A stretch of 64,000 bases of DNA, taken from Tistlia consotensis USBA 355 (GTDB lineage: Bacteria; Pseudomonadota; Alphaproteobacteria; Kiloniellales; DSM-21159). The stretch lies in contig NZ_FWZX01000005.1 of the NCBI RefSeq assembly GCF_900177295.1, positions 124,001-188,000 of the forward strand. Reading direction: 5' to 3'. Shown piece by piece: positions 51,170 to 59,779 of this stretch (its first letter is position 1; the number at the start of each line of letters is the position of its first letter). The translations under genes were made by a program, and so were the position numbers. The notes under the pieces were generated by a model. That model saw only the letters and a program-made list of their open reading frames with translations, did not search any database and was not told the origin of the DNA.

Positions 51170-53029
51170 ATGATCCGGCTAGAAGCCGGCATGGCCACTG
51201 CCGAACAGACCTTCTTCAAGGCCGTCGAGCGCCAGCAGCTCGGTGATCTTCCCGGCGCCGAAAAGCTCTATCGGCGGGTCCTCAAGCAGCATCCCGACCA
51301 TCCGGCGGTGCTCAACAACCTCGCCGTCCTGCTCAAGGCGCTCGACCGGCGCGAGGCCGCCGAACGCGCGCTGGAGCGGGCCCTGAGGACCAGCCCCGAC
51401 CATGCCGACGCCTGGAACAACCTGGGCACGCTGCGCGAGGAAGGCGGCCGGGACGACGAGGCGCTGGCGGCCTACGAGCGGGTGCTGGCCCTCCAGCCCG
51501 ACCATGCCGACGCGCTCGGCAACCACGCCGACCTGCTGCGCCGCCGCGGCCGTTTCGCCGAGGCCCTGGCCGGCCTGCGCCGCGCCGTCGCCGCCAACCC
51601 GGCCGGCGCGCGCAACTGGGAGCGGCTGGGCGATGCCCTGCAGGCCGAGGGCAGCCTCGCCGAGGCCGAGGAGGCCTACCGACGCTCCTTCCAACTGCAG
51701 CCGCGCGACGCGCTGCGCATCAAGCACGGCCTGATGCTGCCGCCGGTCTACCGCTCCGAGGCCGACCTGGAGAGCCACCGGCAGCGCTTCCTGGCCTCTC
51801 TCGACAGCCTGCTCGGCGAGCGCCTGACGGTCGCCGACCCGCTCGCCGAGCTCGCGGAGCTGCCCTTCTACCTCGCCTTCCAGGGCCGCGACGAGCGCGA
51901 GACCCAAGCCAGGCTCGGCCGCCTGTTCGGCGGGCTGCTGCCCGCCGAGGCGCCGGCGCCGCGACCGAACGCCGGCACCCGGCCGCGCATCGGCCTGCTG
52001 TCGAGCCACTGGCAGGGCCATTCGGTCGGCAGCTGCTATCGCGGCACCGCGGCGGCCCTGGCCGAGGCCGGGCTGGAGGTGCTGCGGTTCGACAGCGGCC
52101 GGGCCGCCGCCGGCGACACCCTGCCCCTGCCCCGCGATCTCGCAGCGGCCCGGCGCCGGATCGCCGAAGCCCGGCTCGACGCCCTGATCTACACCGACCT
52201 CGGCTTCGATCCCTTCAGCTACTTCCTGTCGTTCAGCCGCCTGGCGCCGCTGCAGCTGGTGCTGAACGGCCACCCGATGACCAGCGGCGTGCCGGCGCTC
52301 GACCTCTTCGTCACCGCCGAGCCGCTGTGCGGCCCCGGCTTCGACGAGGGCTTCACCGAGCGCCTGGTGACCCTGCCCTGGGTGCCCGGCGTGTTCGAGG
52401 AGCCCGCCGCGCCGCCGCCGCCCGCGGATCGCGAAGCCCTGGGCCTGCCGGCGGCCGCGCGGCTCTACTGCTGCCCGATGATGCTGTTCAAGCTGCACCC
52501 GGCCATGGACGAGGCCTTCGCCGGCATCCTCGCGGCCGATCCCGAGGCCCTGGTCCTGCTGGTCGAGGACCGCTACAGCCCGAAGCTGGGCGAAGCCCTG
52601 CGCGCCCGCTTCGCCGAGAGCCTCGGCAGCCTCGCGGCCCGGGTCCGCTTCCTGCCCTACCAGGGCGGCCGGGCCTTCCCGGCCCTGCTGCAGGCCTGCG
52701 ACGTGCTGCTCGATTCCTTCCCCTTCGGCGGCGGCACGACCAGCCTCGCCGCGCTCGCCGTCGGGCGCCCGCCGGTCACGCTGGAGGGGCCGCTGACGCG
52801 CAGCCGCAGCACCGCCGGCTTCTATCGGGCCATGGGCTTTGCCGGCCCGGTCGCCCACGATGTCGAGGACTACGTGCGCCAGGCCGTGGCGCTGGCCGGC
52901 GATCCGGCGCTGCGGCAGGCCCGGGCCGAGGAGATCGCTGCGAAGCGCCCGGTGCTCTACGGCAACCGCCGCGGCGCCGAGGCCCTGGCCGAGCTGCTGC
53001 TGCGCGAGGCGGGCCGGGCCGCCGCCTAG
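51170..53029 (+). CDS. TPR-O-GlcNAc transferase-like (SPINDLY) protein
   Basis: Protein of 619 residues. Five to six TPR units cover about 10-190 (for example HPDHPAVLNNLAVLLKALDR). The rest is a GT41-like catalytic region: RPRIGLLSSHWQGHSVGSCY for the N lobe, LQLVLNGHPMTSG, then YCCPMMLFKLHPAMDEAF and DVLLDSFPFGGGTTSLAAL, the donor-binding region of O-GlcNAc transferases. Bacterial relatives glycosylate proteins such as flagellins or adhesins. An in-frame ATG at 51191 is an alternative start. It is divergent from the DegT-PaaK-NeuD operon, which may make its sugar donor. Confidence 0.85.
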   Translation: MIRLEAGMATAEQTFFKAVERQQLGDLPGAEKLYRRVLKQHPDHPAVLNNLAVLLKALDRREAAERALERALRTSPDHADAWNNLGTLREEGGRDDEALAAYERVLALQPDHADALGNHADLLRRRGRFAEALAGLRRAVAANPAGARNWERLGDALQAEGSLAEAEEAYRRSFQLQPRDALRIKHGLMLPPVYRSEADLESHRQRFLASLDSLLGERLTVADPLAELAELPFYLAFQGRDERETQARLGRLFGGLLPAEAPAPRPNAGTRPRIGLLSSHWQGHSVGSCYRGTAAALAEAGLEVLRFDSGRAAAGDTLPLPRDLAAARRRIAEARLDALIYTDLGFDPFSYFLSFSRLAPLQLVLNGHPMTSGVPALDLFVTAEPLCGPGFDEGFTERLVTLPWVPGVFEEPAAPPPPADREALGLPAAARLYCCPMMLFKLHPAMDEAFAGILAADPEALVLLVEDRYSPKLGEALRARFAESLGSLAARVRFLPYQGGRAFPALLQACDVLLDSFPFGGGTTSLAALAVGRPPVTLEGPLTRSRSTAGFYRAMGFAGPVAHDVEDYVRQAVALAGDPALRQARAEEIAAKRPVLYGNRRGAEALAELLLREAGRAAA

Positions 53030-53048
53030 GGCCCGGACGGACCGCCCT

Positions 53049-54428
53049 CTAGACGAAGCCGCCCCGGCGCGAGGCCCCGCCCCCGAGGATCGCGGCCACG
53101 CGCTCGATCGCGCGGCGCAGGCGGTCGTGGTCGAGCGCGCCGCCGATCGAGATCCGCACGGCCTCGAGCGGATCGCCGCTGCGCACCGCGAAGGCGCTGC
53201 CCGAGACGATCGAGAGGCCGAGGGGACGGACGGCGGCGACGAGCTCGGCCGCGCCCGCGCCGTCCCGCAGCGGCAGCCAGAGATGATAGCCTTCCGGATG
53301 GGCCGCGTAGTCGGCGCCCGGCAGATGGCGGGCGACGATGCGTTGCCGGGCGACGGCCTCGGCCCGGATCGCCGCGACCAGCTGCTCGAGCGTGCCGTCC
53401 CGCATCCAGCCGGTCACCAGCGCGGCGTTCAGGGGCGGCGCCATGACCGCCGTCTCCTGGACGTCGGCGGCGAGGCGCCAGGCCTGCTGGGCCGAGGGCG
53501 CCCGGACGTGGGCGACCCGCAGGACCGGCGAGACGATCTTCGACAGGCTGGCGATGTGCCAGGTCAGCTCGGGGGCGAGCCGGGCCAGGCACGGCAGCGG
53601 CGCCGAGGGAAGCTGCCCGTAGGCGTCGTCCTCGACGATCGCCAGGCCGTGCCGGCGCGCCACGGCCGCGATCGCGCGGCGGCGCTCCAGCGTCGTCGTC
53701 GCGGTCGTCGGATTGTCGTTGGTCGGCACGATGTAGAGGGCCCTGGCGGCAGGCACGATCGCCGCCTCCAGCGCGTCCGGATCGAGGCCCTCGCCGTCGC
53801 CCTCGACCGGGACGACGGCGAGCGAGAAGCGCGCAGCGAGCGCCAGGAGCCCGGGATAGACGTGGCGCCCCGCATAGAGCACGTCGCCCGGCCTCGCGAT
53901 GCCGGCGAGGATCGCATGCAGGGCGTTCTGCCCGCCGGCCGCGATCACGACCTCGTCCTCCGAGGTGGCGACGCCGCGCCCGGAGAACCGCGCCGCCGCC
54001 TCGGCCCTGTCGTGAAGATTGCCGCCGTTCGGCTGATATTGCAGCAGCGGCGACTGCCCGCCGACCCGCAGCAGCTTCGCCGTGCCGGTCCGGATCGCCT
54101 CTTCCAGCAGCGCGAAGCCCGGCTGCGGCGGCATGTTCATGCCGCTCTCGGCCGCGCCGTCGTCCAGCCGCGCCAGCGCGCCCGCGTCGTTGCGCACGTA
54201 GGTGCCGAGCCGCCCCGCGCCCTCGACCCAGCCGGCATCGCGGAGGAGGCCGATGGCTCGGGTCACCGTCGTCAGGTCGACCGCGAGCCGCCGGGCCAGC
54301 TCGCGCTGCGACGGCAGGCGCTCGCCGGGACGCAGGACGCCGGAGCGGACCGCCCGCTCGATGGCATCGGCGATCGCCAGGTACTTCGGGCCGGGCTCCT
54401 CGGCCAGGAAGGGAAGCCAGCTTTGCAT
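53049..54428 (-). CDS. MocR/GntR-type PLP-dependent regulator
   Basis: Protein of 459 residues: GntR winged helix at about 10-75 (LPSQRELARRLAVDLTTVTRAIGLL) fused to an aminotransferase fold (100-455) with the PLP Lys in WHIASLSKIVSPVLRVAHV and the Asp of IVEDDAYG. Such proteins regulate nearby metabolic or export genes in response to amino compounds. It is divergent from the DUF983 gene across an 82-bp AT-rich promoter region, so DUF983 is a possible target. Confidence 0.92.
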   Translation of the reverse strand: MQSWLPFLAEEPGPKYLAIADAIERAVRSGVLRPGERLPSQRELARRLAVDLTTVTRAIGLLRDAGWVEGAGRLGTYVRNDAGALARLDDGAAESGMNMPPQPGFALLEEAIRTGTAKLLRVGGQSPLLQYQPNGGNLHDRAEAAARFSGRGVATSEDEVVIAAGGQNALHAILAGIARPGDVLYAGRHVYPGLLALAARFSLAVVPVEGDGEGLDPDALEAAIVPAARALYIVPTNDNPTTATTTLERRRAIAAVARRHGLAIVEDDAYGQLPSAPLPCLARLAPELTWHIASLSKIVSPVLRVAHVRAPSAQQAWRLAADVQETAVMAPPLNAALVTGWMRDGTLEQLVAAIRAEAVARQRIVARHLPGADYAAHPEGYHLWLPLRDGAGAAELVAAVRPLGLSIVSGSAFAVRSGDPLEAVRISIGGALDHDRLRRAIERVAAILGGGASRRGGFV

Positions 54429-54510
54429 GGATATGGCCCCCGATATGTCTGGCTAAATAATCCGTACAAATAACCTACATAAGCCGAAACGTCTCAAGGA
54501 ATCCTGCGAC

Positions 54511-54981
54511 ATGGACAACGTGATCGGCGGCTCCCGAGCCAGCGGCGCCCGGGTGAACGATATCCTGGCGAACGATATCCCGGCGAACGATATCCCGGCG
54601 AGCGACACCCAGGGCGACTGGCCCGTTCTGAAGCCCGTCAGAACCGGCATCCGCGGACGCTGTCCGCGCTGCGGCCAGGGCCATCTGTTCCACGGCTTCC
54701 TGACGCTCCGCGACGGCTGCGAGGTCTGCGGCCTGAGCTACGCCTTCGCCGATCCCGCCGACGGGCCGGCCTTCTTCGTGCAGTGCTTCGGCTGCGTGCC
54801 GGTGGTGATCTTCGCGCTGGTTCTGCAGGTGCAGGCCGATCCGCCCTTCTGGGTCCACCTGGTGACCAGCCTGCCGCTGGCGCTCGTGACCTGCGTGCTG
54901 CCGCTGCGGCCGCTCAAGGGCTGGCTGACCTGCAGCCAGTACTTCTTCAAGGCCGGCGAAGGTCGCCTGGCGAGCGACTGA
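54511..54981 (+). CDS. DUF983 membrane protein with repeat-bearing N terminus
   Basis: Protein of 156 residues. Two CxxC motifs (GRCPRCGQGHLF and CEVCGLSY, about 50-75) probably bind zinc and precede two membrane helices (about 90-110 and 115-135), the DUF983 pattern. The family has no firm function. The first 40 residues are unusual: four 5-residue units (VNDIL, ANDIP, ANDIP, ASDTQ) encoded by a 15-bp repeat at 54553-54612. Divergent from a MocR regulator. Confidence 0.88.
   Translation: MDNVIGGSRASGARVNDILANDIPANDIPASDTQGDWPVLKPVRTGIRGRCPRCGQGHLFHGFLTLRDGCEVCGLSYAFADPADGPAFFVQCFGCVPVVIFALVLQVQADPPFWVHLVTSLPLALVTCVLPLRPLKGWLTCSQYFFKAGEGRLASD
54553..54612 (+). repeat. 15-bp tandem repeat, four units, in the DUF983 gene
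   Basis: Units at 54553, 54568, 54583 and 54598; the second and third are identical (GCGAACGATATCCCG), the first differs slightly and the fourth is more diverged. The period keeps the reading frame. Confidence 0.85.
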
Positions 54982-55006
54982 GCCGCCGCGCGCCGGTCTC
55001 GCCGCC

Positions 55007-55666
55007 TCAGGGTCGCTCCGTCGCGATGCGCAGGCCGAGGCCGATCAGGACGGCGCCGGTCGCGCCCTCCAGCAGCCGCCGGACCGGCGGGCGGCGCAGC
55101 AGGTCGCCGACCCGGGCGACCGCCAGGGTGTAGGCCGCCAGCCACAGCAGGGTCATGAGCGCGAACAGCAGGCCGAGGGCCGCCAGGTCCTCGAAGCGTG
55201 CCGGTCCGCCGGGCCCCGCCGGGGCGAACTGCGGCAGCAGGCTGGTGAAGAAGGCCGCCATCTTCGGGTTCCCGAGGTCGCTGACCACCCCCTGGCGGAA
55301 GGCCGCGCGCGCCGGCAGGCGCGCCGCCCGGCCGCCCTCGGCCGCCTGCCCGCCGACCCCCGCCGACGGCCGCCAGGCCTCCCTCAGCGCTTGCAGGCCG
55401 AGCAGCACGAGGTAGGCGGCACCGGCGTACTTCACCGCCAGGAACAGCGGCTCCGAGGCGACGAGCAGCGCGGCGATGCCGGCACTCGTGGCGAGCGCCC
55501 AGACCGACTGCCCGGTCGAGACGCCGAGCGCGGTCGCCAGCCCACCGGCGCGACCGCCCGCCAGGGTGTTGCGGATCGTGACGGCCGTGTCCGGCCCGGG
55601 CGTCACGATGACCAGCGCCGCTATGCCGAGAAAGGCGGTCAGCGGCCCGCTCAGCTGCTCGATCAC
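55007..55666 (-). CDS. LysE family amino-acid exporter
   Basis: Membrane protein of 219 residues with six helices. The N-terminal ALVIVTPGPDTAVTIRNTLAGGRAGG and central SDLGNPKMAAFFTSLLPQF are the LysE/RhtB signatures. It exports amino acids or related compounds by proton antiport. The GTG start at 55666 lies 37 bp from a TetR-type operator shared with the divergent TetR gene, so expression is probably repressed by TetR. Confidence 0.93.
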   Translation of the reverse strand: MIEQLSGPLTAFLGIAALVIVTPGPDTAVTIRNTLAGGRAGGLATALGVSTGQSVWALATSAGIAALLVASEPLFLAVKYAGAAYLVLLGLQALREAWRPSAGVGGQAAEGGRAARLPARAAFRQGVVSDLGNPKMAAFFTSLLPQFAPAGPGGPARFEDLAALGLLFALMTLLWLAAYTLAVARVGDLLRRPPVRRLLEGATGAVLIGLGLRIATERP

Positions 55667-55702
55667 GTTCCTTCTCCCGTTTGCTCGGCCGTGGACAGGA
55701 AT

Positions 55703-55724
55703 GAAGTGAACCTGTATTCACTTC
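55703..55724. promoter_or_regulatory. TetR-type operator
   Basis: Perfect inverted repeat GAAGTGAA-N6-TTCACTTC in the 91-bp gap between a LysE gene and the divergent TetR gene. The form and position are those of TetR-family operators repressing both directions. Confidence 0.8.
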
Positions 55725-55757
55725 TATCTGTCAAGCCGTCGACGGAGCGAAGGGGCC

Positions 55758-56408
55758 ATGGCCTACCGCAAGACCGAGAAGGTGCAGGAGGCGCTCGCCG
55801 ACAAGCGCCAGCGGATCCTCTCCGCGGCCCGGCGGCTGGTTTCCGACGGCGGCTTCCAGGAGGCCCCGGTGACCGCCGTGGCCGGCCTCGCCGGCGTCGC
55901 CACCGGCACGGTCTACCGGCATTTCGCGTCGAAGGCGGCACTCTTCGCCGAGATGATCGGCGAGACCTCCCAGCGCGAGCTCGAGGTGGTCGAAGCCATC
56001 GCCCTGTCCGATGGCCCGGCCTCCCTGCGCCTGGCCGACGCGGTGCGCACCTTCGCGCGACGCGCGCTACGGAGGCGCCGGCTGGCCTACGCCCTCGTCG
56101 CCGAGCCGGTCGACGCGGAGACCGACGCGACGCGCCTCAGGTACCGCCGCGCCCTGGCCCGGGTCTTCGAGACGGTCGTCGAGCAGGGCATGCGCAGCGG
56201 CGAGTTTCCGCGCCAGAACGCGGCGGCCTCCGCCGCCTGCCTCGTCGGCACCTGCATCGAGGGGCTGGTCGGGCCGCTGTCGCCGGACGGCCTGGGCCCC
56301 GACGGCAACGGCGACGAGCTGGTCGACGACCTGGTCGCGTTCTGCCTGCGCGCGGTCGGCGCCCCGGCGGAGCGGGCCGCGACGCATGCCCCCCGGGCCC
56401 GCACCTGA
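55758..56408 (+). CDS. TetR family repressor
   Basis: Regulator of 216 residues. The N-terminal helix-turn-helix (about 17-63: RILSAARRLVSDGGFQEAPVTAVA and GVATGTVYRHFASKAALF) is classical TetR; the C-terminal ligand domain is helical. It probably binds the operator at 55703-55724, repressing itself, the divergent LysE gene and the second LysE gene that follows 9 bp downstream. The inducer is likely the exported compound. Confidence 0.93.
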   Translation: MAYRKTEKVQEALADKRQRILSAARRLVSDGGFQEAPVTAVAGLAGVATGTVYRHFASKAALFAEMIGETSQRELEVVEAIALSDGPASLRLADAVRTFARRALRRRRLAYALVAEPVDAETDATRLRYRRALARVFETVVEQGMRSGEFPRQNAAASAACLVGTCIEGLVGPLSPDGLGPDGNGDELVDDLVAFCLRAVGAPAERAATHAPRART

Positions 56409-56417
56409 GGCGGCCCG

Positions 56418-57071
56418 ATGCCGGAGCCCCTCGGCACCCTGGCCGGCGTCGCCGGCGTCTACCTCCTCGGCTGCCTCAGCCCGGGTCCGGACTTCCTGAT
56501 CGTCGCGACGACGGCCGCCGCCTGCTCGCGCCCCGCCGGCATCCTGGCCGGCCTGGGGGTCACCGCCGCCGCGCTCTGCTGGGCCGCCTTCGCCCTCTTC
56601 GGCCTCGGCCTGCTGCAGGCCGGGGCGCCCTGGCTGCCGCGCGCGCTGCCGCTGCTCGGCGGCGGCTACCTGTTCTGGCTCGGGCTGCGGCTCGCGGCCG
56701 CTGCGCTGCTCGCGCCGCGGCGGCCCGAGTCGGCCCCCGCGCCGGTCGCCCCGCTGCCGGGCCGGCGGGCGCTGGCACGCGGTTTCCTGACCGGCCTCGG
56801 CAATCCCAAGGCCGCCGCCTTCTTCGCCAGCGTCTTCGTGGTGGCCCTGCCCCAGGCGCCGTCCGGCCGGCTCGGCCTCGCGGCCCTGGGCGTGGTCGCC
56901 GCCGTGGGCGTGCTCTGGCACGGGGCCCTGGCGCTCGCCTTCTCGACGGGCCGGGTGCGCCGGCTCTACGGGCGTGCCCGGCGCGCCGGCGATGCGGTCG
57001 CGGGCGCGCTTCTGGCCGGCCTCGGCGCCGGCCTGCTGATCCGGGCGCTGACGCGCGCCGCGCCCGGCTAG
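56418..57071 (+). CDS. LysE family amino-acid exporter, second copy
   Basis: Six-helix membrane protein of 217 residues with GCLSPGPDFLIVATTAAA near the N terminus and GLGNPKAAAFFASVFVVALP in the middle, as in RhtB/LysE proteins. It lies directly behind the TetR gene and is probably co-transcribed with it. It overlaps the 3' end of the convergent formyltransferase-like gene by 4 bp. Only moderately similar to the exporter at 55007, so a different substrate is possible. Confidence 0.92.
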   Translation: MPEPLGTLAGVAGVYLLGCLSPGPDFLIVATTAAACSRPAGILAGLGVTAAALCWAAFALFGLGLLQAGAPWLPRALPLLGGGYLFWLGLRLAAAALLAPRRPESAPAPVAPLPGRRALARGFLTGLGNPKAAAFFASVFVVALPQAPSGRLGLAALGVVAAVGVLWHGALALAFSTGRVRRLYGRARRAGDAVAGALLAGLGAGLLIRALTRAAPG

Positions 57072-57790
57072 CCGGCGACCAGGCCGGGCGCGCCCGGCGC
57101 CAGGTGGCGGTACTCCGGCCGATCCCACCAGGGCCAGGGCAATGACAGGGCCGCGGCCTCGGGGTCGTCGAAGGCCGGGGCATGGGACGGATCGTCGAAG
57201 CGCGCGCCGGTGACGCGGACGCCGTCGGGGGTCACCGCGAGACGCCCCTCCCAGAGCCAGGCGACGAGCTGCAGCAGCCCCTTGACCGAGAGCTCGAAGA
57301 GCCGGTGGCGCAGCCGCTCGGGCTCCTCGCCGTAGGCGCGGACCAGGGCCGACTGCTGGACGATCGGGCCGCCGTCGACGCTGTCGTCGACGACGTGGAC
57401 CGTGCTGCCGACCAGGCGGGTCTCGACGGCGAGCTGCTGGTCGATGGGGTTGAGGCCCTCGAAGGCCGGCAGGATCGAAGGATGGACGTTGAACAGGCGG
57501 TCGCGATAGGCGTCGGTCATCGGCGGCTTCAGCAGGCGGCGGAACGAGGCGGTCACGAGATAGTCGATCCGCGCCTCGGCGGCATGGCGCAGCAGCGCCG
57601 CCGAGAAGGCCCCGTTGTCGGGCTCGCTGATGATCCGCGTCGGCAGGCCGTGGCGCGCCGCCGCCTGCAGCCCGCCGCAGGCGCGGTCGCTGACCACCCC
57701 CTCGATGCGCGAGCGGAAGGCCGGACGGGCCAGCGCCTCGTTGAGGAAGGCGCCGCCGGTCGTGGTCAGCAGCAGGATCTTCGCGGTCAT
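57068..57790 (-). CDS. Formyltransferase-like protein (PurN/Fmt fold)
   Basis: Protein of 240 residues with the formyltransferase N-terminal fold: ILLLTTTGGAFLNEAL, the active-site Asn-x-His in FNVHPSILPAFEGLNPIDQQL, and STVHVVDDSVDGGPIVQQ carrying the catalytic Asp. The length and the missing C-terminal Fmt domain favour a PurN-like or stand-alone sugar or amino-acid formyltransferase using 10-formyl-tetrahydrofolate. It is not in a purine operon, so housekeeping PurN is unlikely. ATG 57790 is chosen over a non-homologous upstream extension. Confidence 0.82.
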   Translation of the reverse strand: MTAKILLLTTTGGAFLNEALARPAFRSRIEGVVSDRACGGLQAAARHGLPTRIISEPDNGAFSAALLRHAAEARIDYLVTASFRRLLKPPMTDAYRDRLFNVHPSILPAFEGLNPIDQQLAVETRLVGSTVHVVDDSVDGGPIVQQSALVRAYGEEPERLRHRLFELSVKGLLQLVAWLWEGRLAVTPDGVRVTGARFDDPSHAPAFDDPEAAALSLPWPWWDRPEYRHLAPGAPGLVAG

Positions 57791-57993
57791 GGCGGCAGGC
57801 GCCCTCGTGCGCTCGTTCGACGGTCGGAAACGGCCGCAGACTGCCGGGAACAGGGATAACGGCCCGTTAACGCAAGTCATAAGTACTCTTCTGTTAATAA
57901 TTGCCGTCTAGGCTGTCGGTTTCGGATCGGGGCGCGCGACGCCTCTGCTTTGCTTGGACTGCGGACGACCAGCGCAACGGTTGAAGAAACGGC

Positions 57994-58494
57994 ATGCGAC
58001 GGCACCATCTCATCGAAGAGGCCAAGGCGGAGCTCGACGTCGCCTACGAAGAGGTGAAGCGCGCCGAGCACGACCTCATGGGCCTGGAGTTCGAGTACAA
58101 CGAGCGCGTCAAGGAGATGAACGGCCACGCCGATCCGGACGCCCTCGCCGAGCTGCTGAACGAGAAGGAGAACCGCCAGCAGGCCCTGGAGCTGGAGCAG
58201 CTCTACGAGCTGCAGCGCCGCTCGACCCAGCGCTTCGCCCTGGTCAGCGCCTGCTTCGGCATCGTCGGCTCGATCAAGGACCCGACGATGACCGTCGACC
58301 TGATCGAGCGCCTGCTGTTCCAGGAGAGCGAGCTGCGCCGCAACCGCGTGGCGATCCAGCGCCACCTGCGCGCCTTCCAGAAGAGCCTGCGCGCCTACAT
58401 GCTGGAGGACAGCAGCCCGGAGAACGACCGCACGGTGCGCGGCAGCTGGACCGCGGTCGAGGAGACCCTGCGCGAGCTCGGCCGGGAGATCTGA
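57994..58494 (+). CDS. Unknown helical, charged protein
   Basis: Protein of 166 residues, family not recognised. Residues 1-75 are strongly charged and heptad-like (IEEAKAELDVAYEEVKRAEHDLMGLEF split over two helices), predicting a coiled coil. A short hydrophobic patch (FALVSACFGIVGSI, about 80-93) interrupts it, then further charged helices follow. No signal peptide, no catalytic motif. It stands alone between the formyltransferase and TPR genes, with ordinary codon use. It may be a structural or partner protein. Confidence 0.65.
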   Translation: MRRHHLIEEAKAELDVAYEEVKRAEHDLMGLEFEYNERVKEMNGHADPDALAELLNEKENRQQALELEQLYELQRRSTQRFALVSACFGIVGSIKDPTMTVDLIERLLFQESELRRNRVAIQRHLRAFQKSLRAYMLEDSSPENDRTVRGSWTAVEETLRELGREI

Positions 58495-58630
58495 GCCGGC
58501 ACGATCCCTGCGGGTCGTGGCTCCAGGTTCCTGCCCGTTTCGCGCTGGCCCGCCGCGCCTGAATCGGCGATCGTAGGACCTGCCTTGGGGCATTCGCCGG
58601 AAGCGAACGGGGAATGGGGGACGGGTTCGG

Positions 58631-59779
58631 ATGACAGCTCTGCGCAGGCCGCTGCGGCTGGCGTTCGCGGGCCTGCTGCTGGCCGCGCCGCTCGGCTGCC
58701 GCACGCTGCCCGAGCCGCCGCCGGCGGCACCACCGGTGATCAGCCTCGACCAGGCGGCCGCCCTCGATGCCGAGGGTGACTACGCCGCCGCCGAGCAGGC
58801 CGCCGCCGAGGCGCTGACCCTGGCCGACCGGCACGCCGATCCGGACGACCCGGGGTTCCCGCTGCTGCTGATGTTCCTGGCCCGCGAGAACATGAACCGG
58901 GCGCACTTCGAGAAGGCGCAGCGGCACCTCGCCCGGGCGCGGCTGCTCAACGACCGCCACTTCCGCCCCGCCGACCCGCGCAGCAGCGCCCTGACCGCGA
59001 CCGAGGCCGAGCTGGCGATGATGCTGGGCCAGGCCTCGGAGGGCGAGACGCTGGCGCGGCACCAGCTCGAGCTGGCCAAGGCGGCCTACGGCCCGCGCCA
59101 TCCCTTCGTCGCCGACGAGCTGTCCCTGCTCGCCCGCGCGCTCGAGGAGCAGGACCGCGTCGCCGAGGCGCAGCCTCTGTGGAGCGAGGCCCTGGCGATC
59201 CTGAAGAACGCCTGGGGCGGGAAGCATCGCGACGTCGCCTGGGCCATCATGAACCTGGCGCAGAACGCCGCCATGAGCGGGCGCGGCGCCGCGGCCGAGC
59301 GGCTGGCGGCCGCGGCGACGGACCTGGCCGCCGAACTGGCCCGCGGCGCCACGCGGGACGAGCGGGCCCTGGCGGAGACCGACCGCGCCCGGCTCGAGCT
59401 GGCGCGCGGCTCGATCGAGCTGCAGCTGGCCGACGACGGGGCCGCCCGGAAGAACCTCGAGAGGGCGCTGCCGCTGCTGCGCGCCAGCCTCGGGCCGCAC
59501 CACCCCGATACCGGCTGGGCCCGGGTGCTGCTCGGCCAGGCGCTCGCCGGCCTGGGCGACTTCAAGGCCGCCGAGCCGCATCTCGCCGAGGGCCTGGAGA
59601 CGATCCGGCGCAGCCACGGCGACCAGCATCCCCTGTTCATGAACGCCCTGATGCACCGCTCGGCCGCCTACCACCGCGCCGGCTGGGACGCAGAGGCCGT
59701 CGCCGACTACGACGAGGCCCAGCAGATCCTCGCCCGCCTGAAGCAGATCGGCCGGCGGGAGATCGGGGTGTCGCTGTGA
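58631..59779 (+). CDS. Exported tetratricopeptide-repeat protein, possible lipoprotein
   Basis: Protein of 382 residues. The N terminus (LRLAFAGLLLAAPLGC) is a signal peptide with Cys at the expected lipobox site, though the preceding P-L-G is not a strong lipobox. The rest is made of Kinesin-light-chain-type TPRs, seen in repeated phrases such as AYGPRHPFVADELSLLARAL and SLGPHHPDTGWARVLLGQAL. It is probably a periplasmic scaffold. Its stop codon overlaps the GTG start of the next TPR protein. Confidence 0.8.
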   Translation: MTALRRPLRLAFAGLLLAAPLGCRTLPEPPPAAPPVISLDQAAALDAEGDYAAAEQAAAEALTLADRHADPDDPGFPLLLMFLARENMNRAHFEKAQRHLARARLLNDRHFRPADPRSSALTATEAELAMMLGQASEGETLARHQLELAKAAYGPRHPFVADELSLLARALEEQDRVAEAQPLWSEALAILKNAWGGKHRDVAWAIMNLAQNAAMSGRGAAAERLAAAATDLAAELARGATRDERALAETDRARLELARGSIELQLADDGAARKNLERALPLLRASLGPHHPDTGWARVLLGQALAGLGDFKAAEPHLAEGLETIRRSHGDQHPLFMNALMHRSAAYHRAGWDAEAVADYDEAQQILARLKQIGRREIGVSL

